Origin: Planomonospora parontospora
Lineage (GTDB): Bacteria; Actinomycetota; Actinomycetes; Streptosporangiales; Streptosporangiaceae
Reading direction: 5' to 3'
DNA: 64,000 nt
NCBI GenBank assembly: GCA_014647935.1
Contig: BMQD01000017.1
Location: 1-64,000 of the forward strand
Positions 1 through 8,700 of this stretch are shown piece after piece (positions within the stretch are counted from its first letter, which is position 1; the number at the start of each line of letters is the position of its first letter). Below the pieces are notes generated by a model. The model had not been told where the DNA came from. It saw nothing but the letters and a program-made list of their open reading frames with translations, and made no database searches. The position numbers and the translations under genes were made by a program.

Positions 1-6
1 AAGACA

Positions 7-28
7 GTGATCTTCAACGAAAGATCAC
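7..28. terminator. Stem-loop at the window edge
   Basis: An 8-bp perfect inverted repeat (GTGATCTT at 7-14, AAGATCAC at 21-28) has a 6-nt loop. It has no long T run. It probably ends transcription of a gene lying left of the window, but that gene is not visible. Confidence 0.4.
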
Positions 29-218
29 TCTCTTGGTGGACGTTTCGCAACAGTCACTGAGCCTTCTGGAGTTGCCTGTGTATCCCGGGCGAGGCTGGCG
101 GATCGGTCTGGTTCCGGGTAGCCGAGCGTTGACGGCCGAATGCGGAAAGACTGTGGCGGCGATGGCTCGATTGGGTAAAGATCGGTACGTCTCGGTGTCG
201 ATCAACCCGGAGGGTCGC

Positions 219-707
219 ATGCGCGTCGCTCGGTTTCTGGCCGTCGGCCTGGCGGCGGTGATGGTGACGTCGGGATGCACCTCGGAATCCGAACCTGAGC
301 TTTCGCTGGAGAAAGCGGTGGCGGAGCTGCAGAAGGACACGCAACGCCTGGAGACCGATGACCTATTCAAGAACCCGCTCATGAAGCTTCATGTATTGCA
401 GCGCCCAGACAAGGATATTCCTTGTGGTAAGGAAAAGTTCAAGCGGGTACTGCAAGCGACAGCTGACAATGAGCGTGCAAAGGAAGAGGATCTGGACTCC
501 CACCTGGACAAGTCCGAACAGGTTATGGAGAACACCCTTTCCCAGGTGTTGGATTATGAGGTGGAGGAGGACGGTACGCAGTCCGATGCCCTAGAGGGGC
601 GATTCCTCCTTGGTAGGAAGAAGGTAGGAATCATGATGAATGTGCAGGTGATGCCGGAAGCCCCAACCTGGAGACTGCGCGCGGAGACCGATTGTCTGTC
701 GCGCTGA
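219..707 (+). CDS. Small secreted lipoprotein of unknown function
   Basis: This encodes 162 aa. I start it at the ATG at 219, not at an upstream in-frame ATG at 33, because a GGAGGG ribosome site lies just before it and because this start gives a clean lipoprotein signal: Met-Arg-Val-Ala-Arg, a hydrophobic stretch, then a V-T-S-G-C lipobox with the lipidated Cys near residue 19. The mature part is charged and helical, with one Cys near residue 72 and one near the C-terminus that could pair. I do not recognise a family. Codon use is less GC-biased than most of the window, which suggests acquired DNA. The gene converges on the WXG-linked gene at 721 with only 13 bp between stops. A link between the two is only inference. 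Confidence 0.75.
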   Translation: MRVARFLAVGLAAVMVTSGCTSESEPELSLEKAVAELQKDTQRLETDDLFKNPLMKLHVLQRPDKDIPCGKEKFKRVLQATADNERAKEEDLDSHLDKSEQVMENTLSQVLDYEVEEDGTQSDALEGRFLLGRKKVGIMMNVQVMPEAPTWRLRAETDCLSR

Positions 708-720
708 GAGAATCGAGATG

Positions 721-2685
721 TCATTTCCCTGTCTTCAGCAGCTCCTTGGCTAGATCGCTGCTCTGAGCTCGTGCGGACAGTTCGATCTTTTTGTCGAGCT
801 TGTCATTGCTGTCCGTCCATGCGTCGTGGACGGACAACTTCTCCTGTAGTGCCTGCTCCCATTTCTTGTCTCTGGTGGCCTCGTTCTTGGCCTCGGCCAC
901 GAGTTCGTCATATGTCTTGAGAGCACCGGTGGCCGGGTTGACGAGCTCCTTGGGTGGGTCGGTCGCCGGATAACCACCACTGTGAAGAAGGTGCGTCATG
1001 TCGTATTTCAGGCGCTTGGCGAGATCGGATCGTTCCTTCGTCGCTGTTTCGACCTGGGTTTCGAAGCTGTCAGCCCAGATGTCTCCGGCGGCGCTGACGA
1101 CGTATGCCTGAAAGAGACTCCACCCGGCTTCGGCGACCTGGCCCGCGATGGGAACTCCGTCGAGGAGGAAGCCGGTGGTGTTCTTGGTGAAGTCTCGGGC
1201 CATGTCGGCGACGGCATCCTCTTCACCGAGTACGTCGACCGCCGCTTTGAACGCGAGGCTGCCGAAGTCACCGAACATCATCGAGCTGTCACCGAAATGA
1301 TCAGAGCTGCGTTTCCCGTCCAGACGGGCGGCGGAGATCAGGGTGTCATGGCGGAACCGGGCCACCGCAGAGTCGAACTGGTCGGCGGTCCCGTCCTCGC
1401 CGACGAAGGTCTTCAGGAATCCGGAAGTGTCACCTGGGCTGAGATAGAAGGCGGGAGTCACTCCCGGGAGGGGTTTCCAGTGCTTGGGCGGCTCCATGCC
1501 GGAGGCGCGGCCCTCGGCCTTGTCGAAGCGGGCGCCCGAGACCAGTTCGTGGACGTAGGAAGCTGCGATCACGCCCATGGAGTCCTTGGCCGAGGCCGGC
1601 AGGTCGGCGCCGAAGGAGCCGGCGGCCTTGATCAGGTCCAGGGTGAAGGCGGCGGCTTCGGGGCTGTGCTTTCCGGGCTGCTCGGTCCCAGCCTCGGTGC
1701 CCGCCTCCATCGCCCGGCCGAAGGCGTCGGCCACGTCCTCTTCGTCGGCCGACCGCTCGGCGTGGTCGAGGAAGAGTTTCATCTTCTCGGTCCGGGTCAG
1801 CTTCACCTCGGATCCGCCCAGCTTCGAGAACGCGTCCCGTACCGCCGCGCCGTCCCCGGCGAGCACCTCCAGGCCCAGCGCGACCAAGTCGGACGGGAGG
1901 CCGTAGGCCTTGGATTCGGTGGATCCGGCGCGCCAGTCCTGGCGGGGCTTCTTCGTGAAGTCGTCCAGGACCAGGGTGCGGGCCGCGGCGCTGCGGATGT
2001 TCGACGGGGCGTTCGCGCCGGCGAGCAGGGCGAGCCGATTCCAGGCGGCGGCCTTGCTCCCGGCCGGTCGGGTCAGGTCGCTTCTGACCTTGGCGAACGC
2101 CGGGACGAGGGCGGGGGCGCGCAGAGCGGCGCCGAGGGCCTTGCTGAAAGCGGCCAGGTCCTGCTTGGCGGTCTTACTGCCAGTGCTGGCGATGAGGTTG
2201 GGCAGGGCGTCGCGGACCTTCGGGGAGAGCAGGGCGTAGAAGGCGGCGGCGGCCTGGGGGTCGTCGGCGAGTTCCGCGACTTCGTCGGCGTGGTCATGGA
2301 CGAGTTTCGCCTGCCGTTCCGCGTCTTTTTCGGTGAAGACGCCGTCGCCGTACACCCGGGCGAGCTTCTGGGCGAGCTCAAAGTCCTCCAGTTCGCCGGG
2401 GAGGCGGATGAGTCCTTGGGCTCCACCGCCCGGGGACGCCAGGTCGCCGCCCTCGTTGAGCTTCCGGATCAGCTCCGCCCGCCCGCGGAGCTTGGAGACC
2501 TCGGTTCTGCCCCAGTCGGCAATGCGGATGATCTCCCGTGGCGCGATGGTGTCGATGCCGTACTTGCCGAGCTTCGCGCCGAACTCCTCGCCGAGCGCGG
2601 TCAACCGGTCCGCTCCGGTGCGCAGGGCGGCGGCGGCCTGGTCCAGCTGCTCGGGGTCGATCCCGTGGAACCCGCCGGACATCAC
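721..2685 (-). CDS. Large WXG-linked protein, possible type VII substrate (DUF6571-like)
   Basis: This encodes 654 aa, starting at GTG 2685 (an ATG follows directly) with GGAG 8 nt upstream. The N-terminal ~90 residues look like a WXG-type helical hairpin (D-P-E-Q-L-D-Q-A-A-A-A-L-R, with Trp near residue 58). The rest is soluble, mostly helical and Ala-rich. It has no signal peptide or transmembrane segment and no toxin domain I can name. The length and arrangement resemble the DUF6571 proteins of actinomycetes, though that match is from memory and is tentative. It follows the small WXG-type gene at 2699 by 13 bp in the same direction. Large proteins with WXG-like heads are commonly exported by ESX systems in pairs with small WXG partners. 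No ESX machinery lies in the window. Confidence 0.7.
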   Translation of the reverse strand: MMSGGFHGIDPEQLDQAAAALRTGADRLTALGEEFGAKLGKYGIDTIAPREIIRIADWGRTEVSKLRGRAELIRKLNEGGDLASPGGGAQGLIRLPGELEDFELAQKLARVYGDGVFTEKDAERQAKLVHDHADEVAELADDPQAAAAFYALLSPKVRDALPNLIASTGSKTAKQDLAAFSKALGAALRAPALVPAFAKVRSDLTRPAGSKAAAWNRLALLAGANAPSNIRSAAARTLVLDDFTKKPRQDWRAGSTESKAYGLPSDLVALGLEVLAGDGAAVRDAFSKLGGSEVKLTRTEKMKLFLDHAERSADEEDVADAFGRAMEAGTEAGTEQPGKHSPEAAAFTLDLIKAAGSFGADLPASAKDSMGVIAASYVHELVSGARFDKAEGRASGMEPPKHWKPLPGVTPAFYLSPGDTSGFLKTFVGEDGTADQFDSAVARFRHDTLISAARLDGKRSSDHFGDSSMMFGDFGSLAFKAAVDVLGEEDAVADMARDFTKNTTGFLLDGVPIAGQVAEAGWSLFQAYVVSAAGDIWADSFETQVETATKERSDLAKRLKYDMTHLLHSGGYPATDPPKELVNPATGALKTYDELVAEAKNEATRDKKWEQALQEKLSVHDAWTDSNDKLDKKIELSARAQSSDLAKELLKTGK

Positions 2686-2698
2686 GATCCCGCTCCGG

Positions 2699-3043
2699 TC
2701 ACGGCCACGATCCTCGTCCTCTCTGGTAGAAGGGTGAGTGCTCGTCCACCCTGCTAGCGCTGATGGCGTGTGCCTCGGCCTCGGTTACCATCGCCGGGTG
2801 GCGATGCAGCTCCGCCTCGATCGCGCTCACCAGCTGCCGGGCCAGCGATGTCAGCCGGTGGTGCCGCTCCTCCAGCCCGTCGATCCACTTGTCGGCGGTC
2901 GGGCCCGTCCAGACCTTTCCCGTCCGCATCGTGCCCACCGGGCGCTCGTAGGCCCGCCGGATCTCCTGGCCGCGCTCCTCGGCGTCCGCGAGGAGCTCCC
3001 TTAACCTGATGTGCAACGGGTTCGGCACCATGCGGTCCGCCAC
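2699..3043 (-). CDS. Small WXG100-like protein
   Basis: This encodes 114 aa from GTG 3043, which has GGAGAGG about 10 nt upstream. An in-frame ATG at 3031 is the alternative start. The protein is a two-helix arrangement with a W-T-G turn at about residues 45-47 and charged helices on both sides, the usual plan of ESAT-6/WXG100 proteins, which dimerise and leave the cell by type VII secretion. It precedes the 654-aa gene by 13 bp and the two are probably co-transcribed. The long upstream extension of the frame, to 3220, has no coding character and overlaps the promoter, so I excluded it. Confidence 0.65.
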   Translation of the reverse strand: MADRMVPNPLHIRLRELLADAEERGQEIRRAYERPVGTMRTGKVWTGPTADKWIDGLEERHHRLTSLARQLVSAIEAELHRHPAMVTEAEAHAISASRVDEHSPFYQRGRGSWP

Positions 3044-3092
3044 ACCGCCCCGTCCTCTCCTGAACCCCGAGCCGCAAGAAAAGATCAGTCTC

Positions 3093-3122
3093 AGCCTAGA
3101 GGCCGCTGATTCAGACCGACAA
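3093..3122 (-). promoter_or_regulatory. Candidate promoter of the WXG pair
   Basis: On the minus strand, TTGTCG (3122-3117) is followed by an 18-nt spacer and TAGGCT (3098-3093), placed about 40 nt before the GTG at 3043. It fits the actinomycete housekeeping pattern. No transcript data were available. Confidence 0.4.
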
Positions 3123-3414
3123 GACTTCGTTCCACCTGGAATGGAGCTGGTCACGTTGCGAGAGCATCCCCGGTTGTTGCGGGTTCTCGGGCGTCCCGAC
3201 CAACGACCGAGGATGGACATCCCGCACGTTGAACCCCTGGGAATCGGTCGAAACCGGACGCGATGCAGTGGCGCCTCTTCCGGCCTCTTTTGTTGGGCCG
3301 GGGCGCCATGACTGACCGGGTGCCTCGGCGTTCACCCTGCTCCCGGCCGAGTCGAGCCAACCGGAGCGGCACTGAGCCCATCCTGCGCACGCTTCCCCAT
3401 GGTCGCAATGTGCG
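3123..3414. other. Gene-free stretch between the WXG unit and the Phd-like gene
   Basis: About 290 bp of lower-GC sequence. Reading frames here have mixed codon use and no recognisable product. I see nothing beyond the promoter elements annotated at either end. Confidence 0.5.
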
Positions 3415-3455
3415 GTATCTCCCTGTATCTCCCCTAGTCGGGCTAAGGTGCCGAG
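3415..3455 (+). promoter_or_regulatory. Leaderless promoter with direct-repeat operator
   Basis: TAAGGT (3444-3449) sits exactly 6 nt before the ATG at 3456, the usual layout of a leaderless actinobacterial promoter. Two copies of GTATCTCCC (3415-3423 and 3425-3433), 10 bp apart and therefore on the same helix face, cover the expected -35 region. This is a plausible site for autoregulation by the encoded antitoxin-like protein. Confidence 0.5.
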
Positions 3456-3995
3456 ATGAGAATGTTTATCCCCAGTGTGAGCGAGGATCGCACGCTCGAC
3501 ATCGCCGAAGGCCGCGACAAGCTCGGGTTCGTCGTCTCGCGTGCCGTCCACTCCGGTAAACCGACCGTGATCACCCGTTCGGCGGAGGAACGCGCCGTCC
3601 TGATCTCCGAGTCTGACTTCGAAGACTTCGTGCGGCTGCTCAATGACGAACAGACGCGCTACATCAAAGATCAGATCGCCGCCCAGCAACGCGACGGCAT
3701 CGAGATGCACCACTACGCCACCCCAGAAGAGCTGTACGCCGGTTTCGGGATGAACCCCGACGGCACCCCCCTCCCGCCGGACGCGCCACGGCCCGCGTCC
3801 CTCGTGGTCTCCCTCATGGTGATCCTCGACCCGGCCGACTCCGCCGACATCGACCAATGGCTAGGAGGAGTGCGCCAGGAGCTGGACGGAATCGAGATCG
3901 ACAAGGCCGAAGCGGTGCGGGCACTACTCCGCCTGGCCCGCAGCCGAACCGATGTGCGGCAGGCACTGGTAGAGGAGCTGAAGCGCGTCAGCTGA
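3456..3995 (+). CDS. Orphan Phd/YefM-like antitoxin-domain protein with C-terminal extension
   Basis: This encodes 179 aa. Residues ~1-60 resemble the Phd/YefM antitoxin fold: D-I-A-E-G-R-D-K-L-G followed by V-I-T-R-S-A-E-E-R-A-V-L-I-S, a strand-helix unit that binds DNA as a dimer. The remaining ~115 residues are acidic, with a proline-rich linker (G-T-P-L-P-P-D-A-P-R-P) and a helical C-terminus that is not part of classical Phd. In known systems the toxin gene follows directly. Here the downstream 480 bp holds no RelE, Doc or PIN gene, so this is either an orphan antitoxin, a stand-alone regulator, or part of a broken or unusual system. The start is fixed by the leaderless promoter before it. 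Confidence 0.75.
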   Translation: MRMFIPSVSEDRTLDIAEGRDKLGFVVSRAVHSGKPTVITRSAEERAVLISESDFEDFVRLLNDEQTRYIKDQIAAQQRDGIEMHHYATPEELYAGFGMNPDGTPLPPDAPRPASLVVSLMVILDPADSADIDQWLGGVRQELDGIEIDKAEAVRALLRLARSRTDVRQALVEELKRVS

Positions 3996-4338
3996 TCACA
4001 GCCGGCGCCCCTCTCGGCCCCTTTTTCGGGGCCGGGGGCGCCCGAAAATCGCAAGCTGCGCCCACCCCGGGCACGACCTCTGCAAGATCTCTTTTCTTCT
4101 CCTGCTCAGGATCCGCGTTTGCGCCCCCATGCCTCCGGCGGGGCTCCGTGCGCTCCGCACCGGATCGGGGGAACTGGTCAGCTTCAGGCTCGACCTCGAC
4201 CGCGGGTACCCAATCGTCGAGCGCGCGTCCATCGGGCTCGGATCCCGCACCCAGTAACTCCCCGACGCGGTCCAGGCGCTCCGCGTGCCTCAGCGATGCG
4301 GCAAGCAGCTCGGCTCTGGAGTCGTCTCTCAGGATCAC
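3988..4338 (-). CDS. Doubtful hypothetical protein
   Basis: A 116-aa frame opens at GTG 4338 and fills most of the gap between the Phd-like gene and the aminotransferase. The first half reads like a soluble acidic helical protein (L-R-D-D-S-R-A-E-L-L-A-A-S-L-R). The second half is low-complexity and basic. Third-position GC is moderate, below neighbouring real genes. There is no ribosome site before the start, and its 3' end overlaps the antitoxin-like gene by 8 bp. The 21-bp-spaced repeat at 4376-4411 lies where an operator would be. If it is not a gene, the 489-bp gap is non-coding. Confidence 0.25.
   Translation of the reverse strand: MILRDDSRAELLAASLRHAERLDRVGELLGAGSEPDGRALDDWVPAVEVEPEADQFPRSGAERTEPRRRHGGANADPEQEKKRDLAEVVPGVGAACDFRAPPAPKKGPRGAPAVIS
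4015..4034. terminator. Stem-loop after the Phd-like gene
   Basis: CGGCCCC (4015-4021) pairs with GGGGCCG (4028-4034) across a TTTTTC loop, 20 nt after the stop at 3995. It lacks a 3' T run. Confidence 0.4.
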
Positions 4339-4375
4339 CCGGTCAGACAGCGCCGGAAGGCTCGAACAGACGTGG

Positions 4376-4419
4376 TTTGGGGAGCCTAACCAGGCATTTG
4401 GGGAGCCTAACGGGGAGCC
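4376..4419. repeat. Direct repeat with 21-bp period, possible operator
   Basis: TTTGGGGAGCCTAAC occurs exactly at 4376-4390 and 4397-4411, 21 bp apart (two helical turns). A third core copy, GGGGAGCC, follows at 4412-4419. It lies between the doubtful minus-strand frame and the end of the aminotransferase gene. Confidence 0.6.
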
Positions 4420-4484
4420 GACCCCGCCGGACGCCCTCAGGCCCCATCAGACCTCTTCAGGGCGTTTCTCCAGGTCAGGGCGTT

Positions 4485-5648
4485 TCAGGAGAGCTTCCGG
4501 AGCCTGGTCACGGCCTCGTCGATGACCTCGTCGCGTTTGCAGAAGGCGAAGCGGACGAAGTGCCGGCCGCGTTCGGGGCGGGCGTAGAAGACCTGGGTGG
4601 GGACGGCGACCACCCCGGCCAGGGACGGGAGCTCGCGGGCCAGGGCCAGGCCGTCGGCGAAGCCCAGGGGGCGGATGTCGGCCTGGACGAAGTAGGTCCC
4701 GTCGGGGCGGTAGACCTCGAAACCGGCGGCTGAGAGTCCCTCGGCGAGGCGGTCCCGCTTGGCCTGCAGGTCGGTGCGGAGGTCGGCCACCCAGTCGAGC
4801 TCGTGGCGCAGCGCATAGGCCACGGCGAGCTGCCAGGGGGCGGAGGCGGTGAAGGTGAGGAACTGCTTGACCGTCTGCACGGCCCGGACGAACGGCGCCG
4901 GAGCGCAGATCCAGCCCGTCTTCCAGCCGGTCACCGAGAAGGTCTTGCCCGCCGAGGAGATCATCACGGTGCGCTCGCGCATGCCCGGGAGGGTGGCGAG
5001 CGGAATGTGCGGGACGCCGTCGAAGGTCAGGTGCTCGTAGACCTCGTCGGTGATCGCGACCAGGTCGCGTTCGGCGCAGAGCCCGGCGATGGCCTCCAGC
5101 TCCGCCCGGGTGAACACGGTCCCGGTCGGGTTGTGCGGGGAGTTGACCAGGATCGCCCGGGTCCGGGGCCCGGCGGCCGCCCGCAGCTCGGCCGGGTCGA
5201 AGGTGAAGCGGCCCCCGGCGGGACGGAGCGTGACCGGGCGCAGCACGGCCCCGGCCAGCGCGACGGAGGCGGCGTAGGAGTCGTAGTAGGGCTCGAAGAC
5301 GATCACCTCGTCGCCGGCCTCGCAGAGCGCCAGGACCGCCGCCGCGATCGCCTCGGTCGCCCCGACCGTGACGAGGACCTCCCCGTCGGGGTCGTAGGCC
5401 AGGTCGTAGTGGTCCTCGCGGTGCTCGGAGACGGCCTGGCGCAGCTCCGGGACGCCGGGGCCGGGAGGGTACTGGTTGAGGCCGTCGCGGACCGCCTCGA
5501 CCGCCCGTTCCAGCATCGCGGGCGGCCCGTCGGTGTCGGGGAAGCCCTGCCCCAGGTTGACCGAGCCCGTCCGCAGGGCGAGCGCCGTCATCTCGGCGAA
5601 GATCGTCGTACCGAACTCGCGCATCCGCGCCACCAGGGGATCACTCAC
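4485..5648 (-). CDS. PLP-dependent class I/II aminotransferase
   Basis: This encodes 387 aa of fold type I, cytosolic. PLP-binding features are clear: H-N-P-T-G with Asn at about 173, D-E-V-Y at 201-204, and the Schiff-base lysine in S-S-A-G-K-T-F at about Lys235. An Arg near the C-terminus (H-F-V-R-F-A-F) should hold the substrate carboxylate. The N-terminal N-L-G-Q-G-F-P-D signature is shared by the kynurenine/glutamine aminotransferase group and by the actinobacterial enzymes annotated as DapC (N-succinyl-diaminopimelate aminotransferase). The sequence does not separate these roles, and no lysine-pathway gene lies beside it. It stands alone, with its promoter probably in the 150 bp before the SNF2 gene on the opposite strand. 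Confidence 0.9.
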   Translation of the reverse strand: MSDPLVARMREFGTTIFAEMTALALRTGSVNLGQGFPDTDGPPAMLERAVEAVRDGLNQYPPGPGVPELRQAVSEHREDHYDLAYDPDGEVLVTVGATEAIAAAVLALCEAGDEVIVFEPYYDSYAASVALAGAVLRPVTLRPAGGRFTFDPAELRAAAGPRTRAILVNSPHNPTGTVFTRAELEAIAGLCAERDLVAITDEVYEHLTFDGVPHIPLATLPGMRERTVMISSAGKTFSVTGWKTGWICAPAPFVRAVQTVKQFLTFTASAPWQLAVAYALRHELDWVADLRTDLQAKRDRLAEGLSAAGFEVYRPDGTYFVQADIRPLGFADGLALARELPSLAGVVAVPTQVFYARPERGRHFVRFAFCKRDEVIDEAVTRLRKLS

Positions 5649-5798
5649 GGACGCCAGCGTAACGGGCGCGGCGCGGGAGATCTCAGCCGAGCGGAGCCGA
5701 ACTCGCCGTCCGCCGGCACGCCCCGCCGCCGGCCGGTGGCGGCGTCACGACGTCCCCGGAAACTGTACGGTTTCCGGGGACACGGGGAGGATTCGACG

Positions 5799-8700
5799 GT
5801 GTTGGTGATCCACGGGATCTGGGCCGGCGACCGGCTGGCGCTCTGGGCGGAGGATCCGTCCCGCCCCGCTCCAGGCGTCTCCCGGGCGAAGGTCCGCCCG
5901 CATCCGTTCGCGGCTCCGGCGGCGGACGTCTCCGCCTGCCTGCGGCACTGGGGGGAAGCCGCGGCGGCGGCCGCGGGCAGGGCCGTCGCGGACGAGCTCG
6001 TCCTGCTCCTGCCGGGCTCGGCCCGGGCTCCGCTGCCCTCCCCCGAGTCCGGGATGGAGGCCGTCGCCCGGCAGCCGAGGATCACCGCCTGGCGTGCGCC
6101 CGCCCTGCTCGTCGAACCCGGGGCGGCGCTGGACCTGCTCGGCCGCCTCGATGAGATGACACGGCACCCCGCAGAGGAGCGCGAGCCGGGCGAGTCCCCG
6201 GACGGGGCCGACGACCCGCCGGTGCCGGGAGCGTCCCTGCGCTATCTCTCCGTCGTCGCGGAGTACGCACGCGAGCTGGTCCGCCGCGGCCAGGTGCTGC
6301 CCCAGCTCGTCACCGAGGAGGAGGGCCACGCGGCGCGGTGGCGGCCGGTGCTGACCGGTCCCTACGCCGACCGCTTCCGTGAGCTCGCCGCCGCGATGCC
6401 TCCTGTCTGCCGGGCCGCCGGAGAGGAGCGGCCCTCGGCCCACGTACTGCTCGAGGCCCTGGCCGGCCTCAGTGACGCGGCGGTACGGCGGGCGCTCTCC
6501 GACCGGTTGCTCGGCGGCCACCGGCCGGGGCGCCGCAGCCCGGTCGCGGACCGCTGGACGGTGGCGCTCACCGGAGAGGACGCCACGCTCGGCGTGCTGA
6601 CCCGGGTCGAGGCGGACAGCCTGGTCCGGCCGCTGCAGGAGTGGTTCAGGTCGGCGCACCGGCTCGACACGGCGGTCAGGGTCTGCTTCCGCCTGACCGA
6701 ACCCGAACCCGAACCCGACTCCGGGCTCGAACCGGTGTCCGGACCGGGCCTCCGGGCCGATCTCGTCGCGGAGTACGGCGGGTCCGGCGGGTCCGGCGGG
6801 TCCGGCGGGTCCGGCGGGTCCGGCGGGTCCGGCGAACACCGTGAACGCGGACCGTCCGGCGGCCGGTCCGCGCAGCCGCCGGACGGTCCGTCCTGGCGGG
6901 TGGAGTTCGCCGTCCAGTCGTCGCAGGATCCGAGCCTCTACCTGCCGGCCCCGCTCGTCTGGGCGGGCGAGACCGCCCCCGGCCTCCCCTCCCGGCCCGA
7001 CGAGGCGCTGCTGGCCGGGCTGGGCCGGGCGGCGCGGCTCTACCCCGCGCTGGAGGAGGTGCTGCGCACCCCCTCACCCTCGGAGCTCGTCCTGGACACC
7101 GCGGGCGCGTTCCTGTTCCTGCGCCGGACCGCCCCGCTCCTGGCGGCCGCCGGGTTCGGCGTGCAGTTGCCCGCCTGGGCGGGCCGGACGAAGCTGGGGC
7201 TCAAACTCACGGCCCGTTCCCAGGAGACCGGTCCCGGAGCGGCCTCCGGCCGGGGGCTGGGGCTGGACCGGCTGGTGGACTTCCGCATGGACCTGGCCAT
7301 CGGTGACGAGGCGATCGACGAGGCGGAGCTGGCCGAGCTGGCCAGACTCAAGGTGCCGCTGGTCCGTGTGCGGGGCCGCTGGGTCGAGCTGGACGACCGG
7401 CAGCTCGACGCCGCACTGAAGGCCGTCGAGAACCGCAGGGCGGGCGTGATGACGGTCGCCGAGGTGGTCCGGGAGGTCGTCCGGGGCGGTGACGACGGGG
7501 TGCCGCTGGTCGGGGTGGACGCCGACGGTCTCCTGGGAGATCTGCTCTCCGGCGAGGCGGACCGCCGGCTGGAGCCGATCGCGACCCCGGCCGCGTTCCA
7601 CGGCGTGCTCCGGCCGTACCAGGAGCGCGGGCTGTCTTGGCTCGGCTTCATGTCGGGCCTCGGGCTCGGCGGCGTCCTCGCCGACGACATGGGCCTGGGC
7701 AAGACCGCGCAGACCCTGGCCCTGCTCCTGGACGAGCGTGCCGGCGGCGCCCGGCCGGGTCCGACCCTGCTGGTGTGCCCGATGTCCCTGCTCGGCAACT
7801 GGCAGAAGGAAGCGGCCAGGTTCGCCCCCTCGCTCGACGTCTACCTGCACCACGGCACCGCCCGGCTGCGCGGCGACGAGCTGGCCGCACGGGTGGAGCG
7901 GGCCGATCTCGTGCTCACCACGTACGGCACCGCCCTGCGGGACCGGGAGGTCCTGGCGGCCTTCACCTGGGCGCGGGTCGTCTGCGACGAGGCCCAGGCC
8001 ATCAAGAACAGCGCCGCCCGGCAGGCGCAGGCCGTACGGTCCCTCCCGGCGGGGAGCAGGCTCGCGCTGACCGGCACGCCGGTGGAGAACCACCTGGCGG
8101 AGCTCTGGTCGATCATGGAGTTCTGCAACCCCGGGCTGCTCGGCCCGGCCAAGGTGTTCCGGGAGCGCTACCAGGAGCCGATCGAGCGGCACGGCGACGA
8201 GCGGGCGGCGGCCGCGCTCCGGCGCGCCACCGGGCCGTTCGTGCTGCGGCGCCTCAAGACCGACAAGACGATCATCTCCGATTTGCCGGACAAGCTGGAG
8301 ATGAAGGTCTGGTGCAACCTCACGCCCGAGCAGGCGACCCTGTACCAGGCCGTGGTCGAGGACATGATGTCGAAGATCGCCGACAGCGAGGGCATCGAGC
8401 GGCGCGGCAACGTGCTCGCCGCCATGACGAAGCTCAAGCAGGTCTGCAACCACCCGGCCCACCTGCTCAAGGACGGGTCGCGGCTGCCCGGCCGGTCGGG
8501 GAAGCTGGCCCGGCTGGAGGAGCTGGCCGAGGAGATCGTCAGCGAGGGGGACAAGGCCCTGGTGTTCACCCAGTACACCGAGTTCGGCGCGCTGCTCCAG
8601 CCGTACCTCGCGGCGCACCTGGACCGGCCGGTGCTCTGGCTGCACGGCGGGCTGCCGAAGAGTCGGCGGGAAGCGCTGGTCGAGCGGTTCCAGAACGACG

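Noticed and set aside
721-2685. Polymorphic toxin call for the 654-aa protein
   Set aside because: The C-terminus has no nuclease, ADP-ribosyltransferase or other toxin motif that I can see, and no immunity-type gene follows in the same direction.
982-2757. Long plus-strand open frame opposite the 654-aa WXG-linked gene
   Set aside because: It is Gly/Val/Arg-rich with no domain and mirrors a better-supported minus-strand gene. High GC content creates such open antisense frames throughout the window.
3111-3857. 248-aa minus-strand frame across the Phd-like gene
   Set aside because: It overlaps the better gene on the other strand, is His/Gly-rich without domains, and has no ribosome site.
4803-5798. 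Upstream extension of the SNF2 reading frame
   Set aside because: It runs antisense through the aminotransferase gene and has filler composition. The GTG at 5799 has a good ribosome site and the family's normal N-terminus.
5645-6839. Minus-strand frames rich in Gly-Pro-Ala repeats opposite the SNF2 gene
   Set aside because: The apparent collagen-like repeat is just the antisense reading of the (Gly-Gly-Ser)6 DNA repeat.
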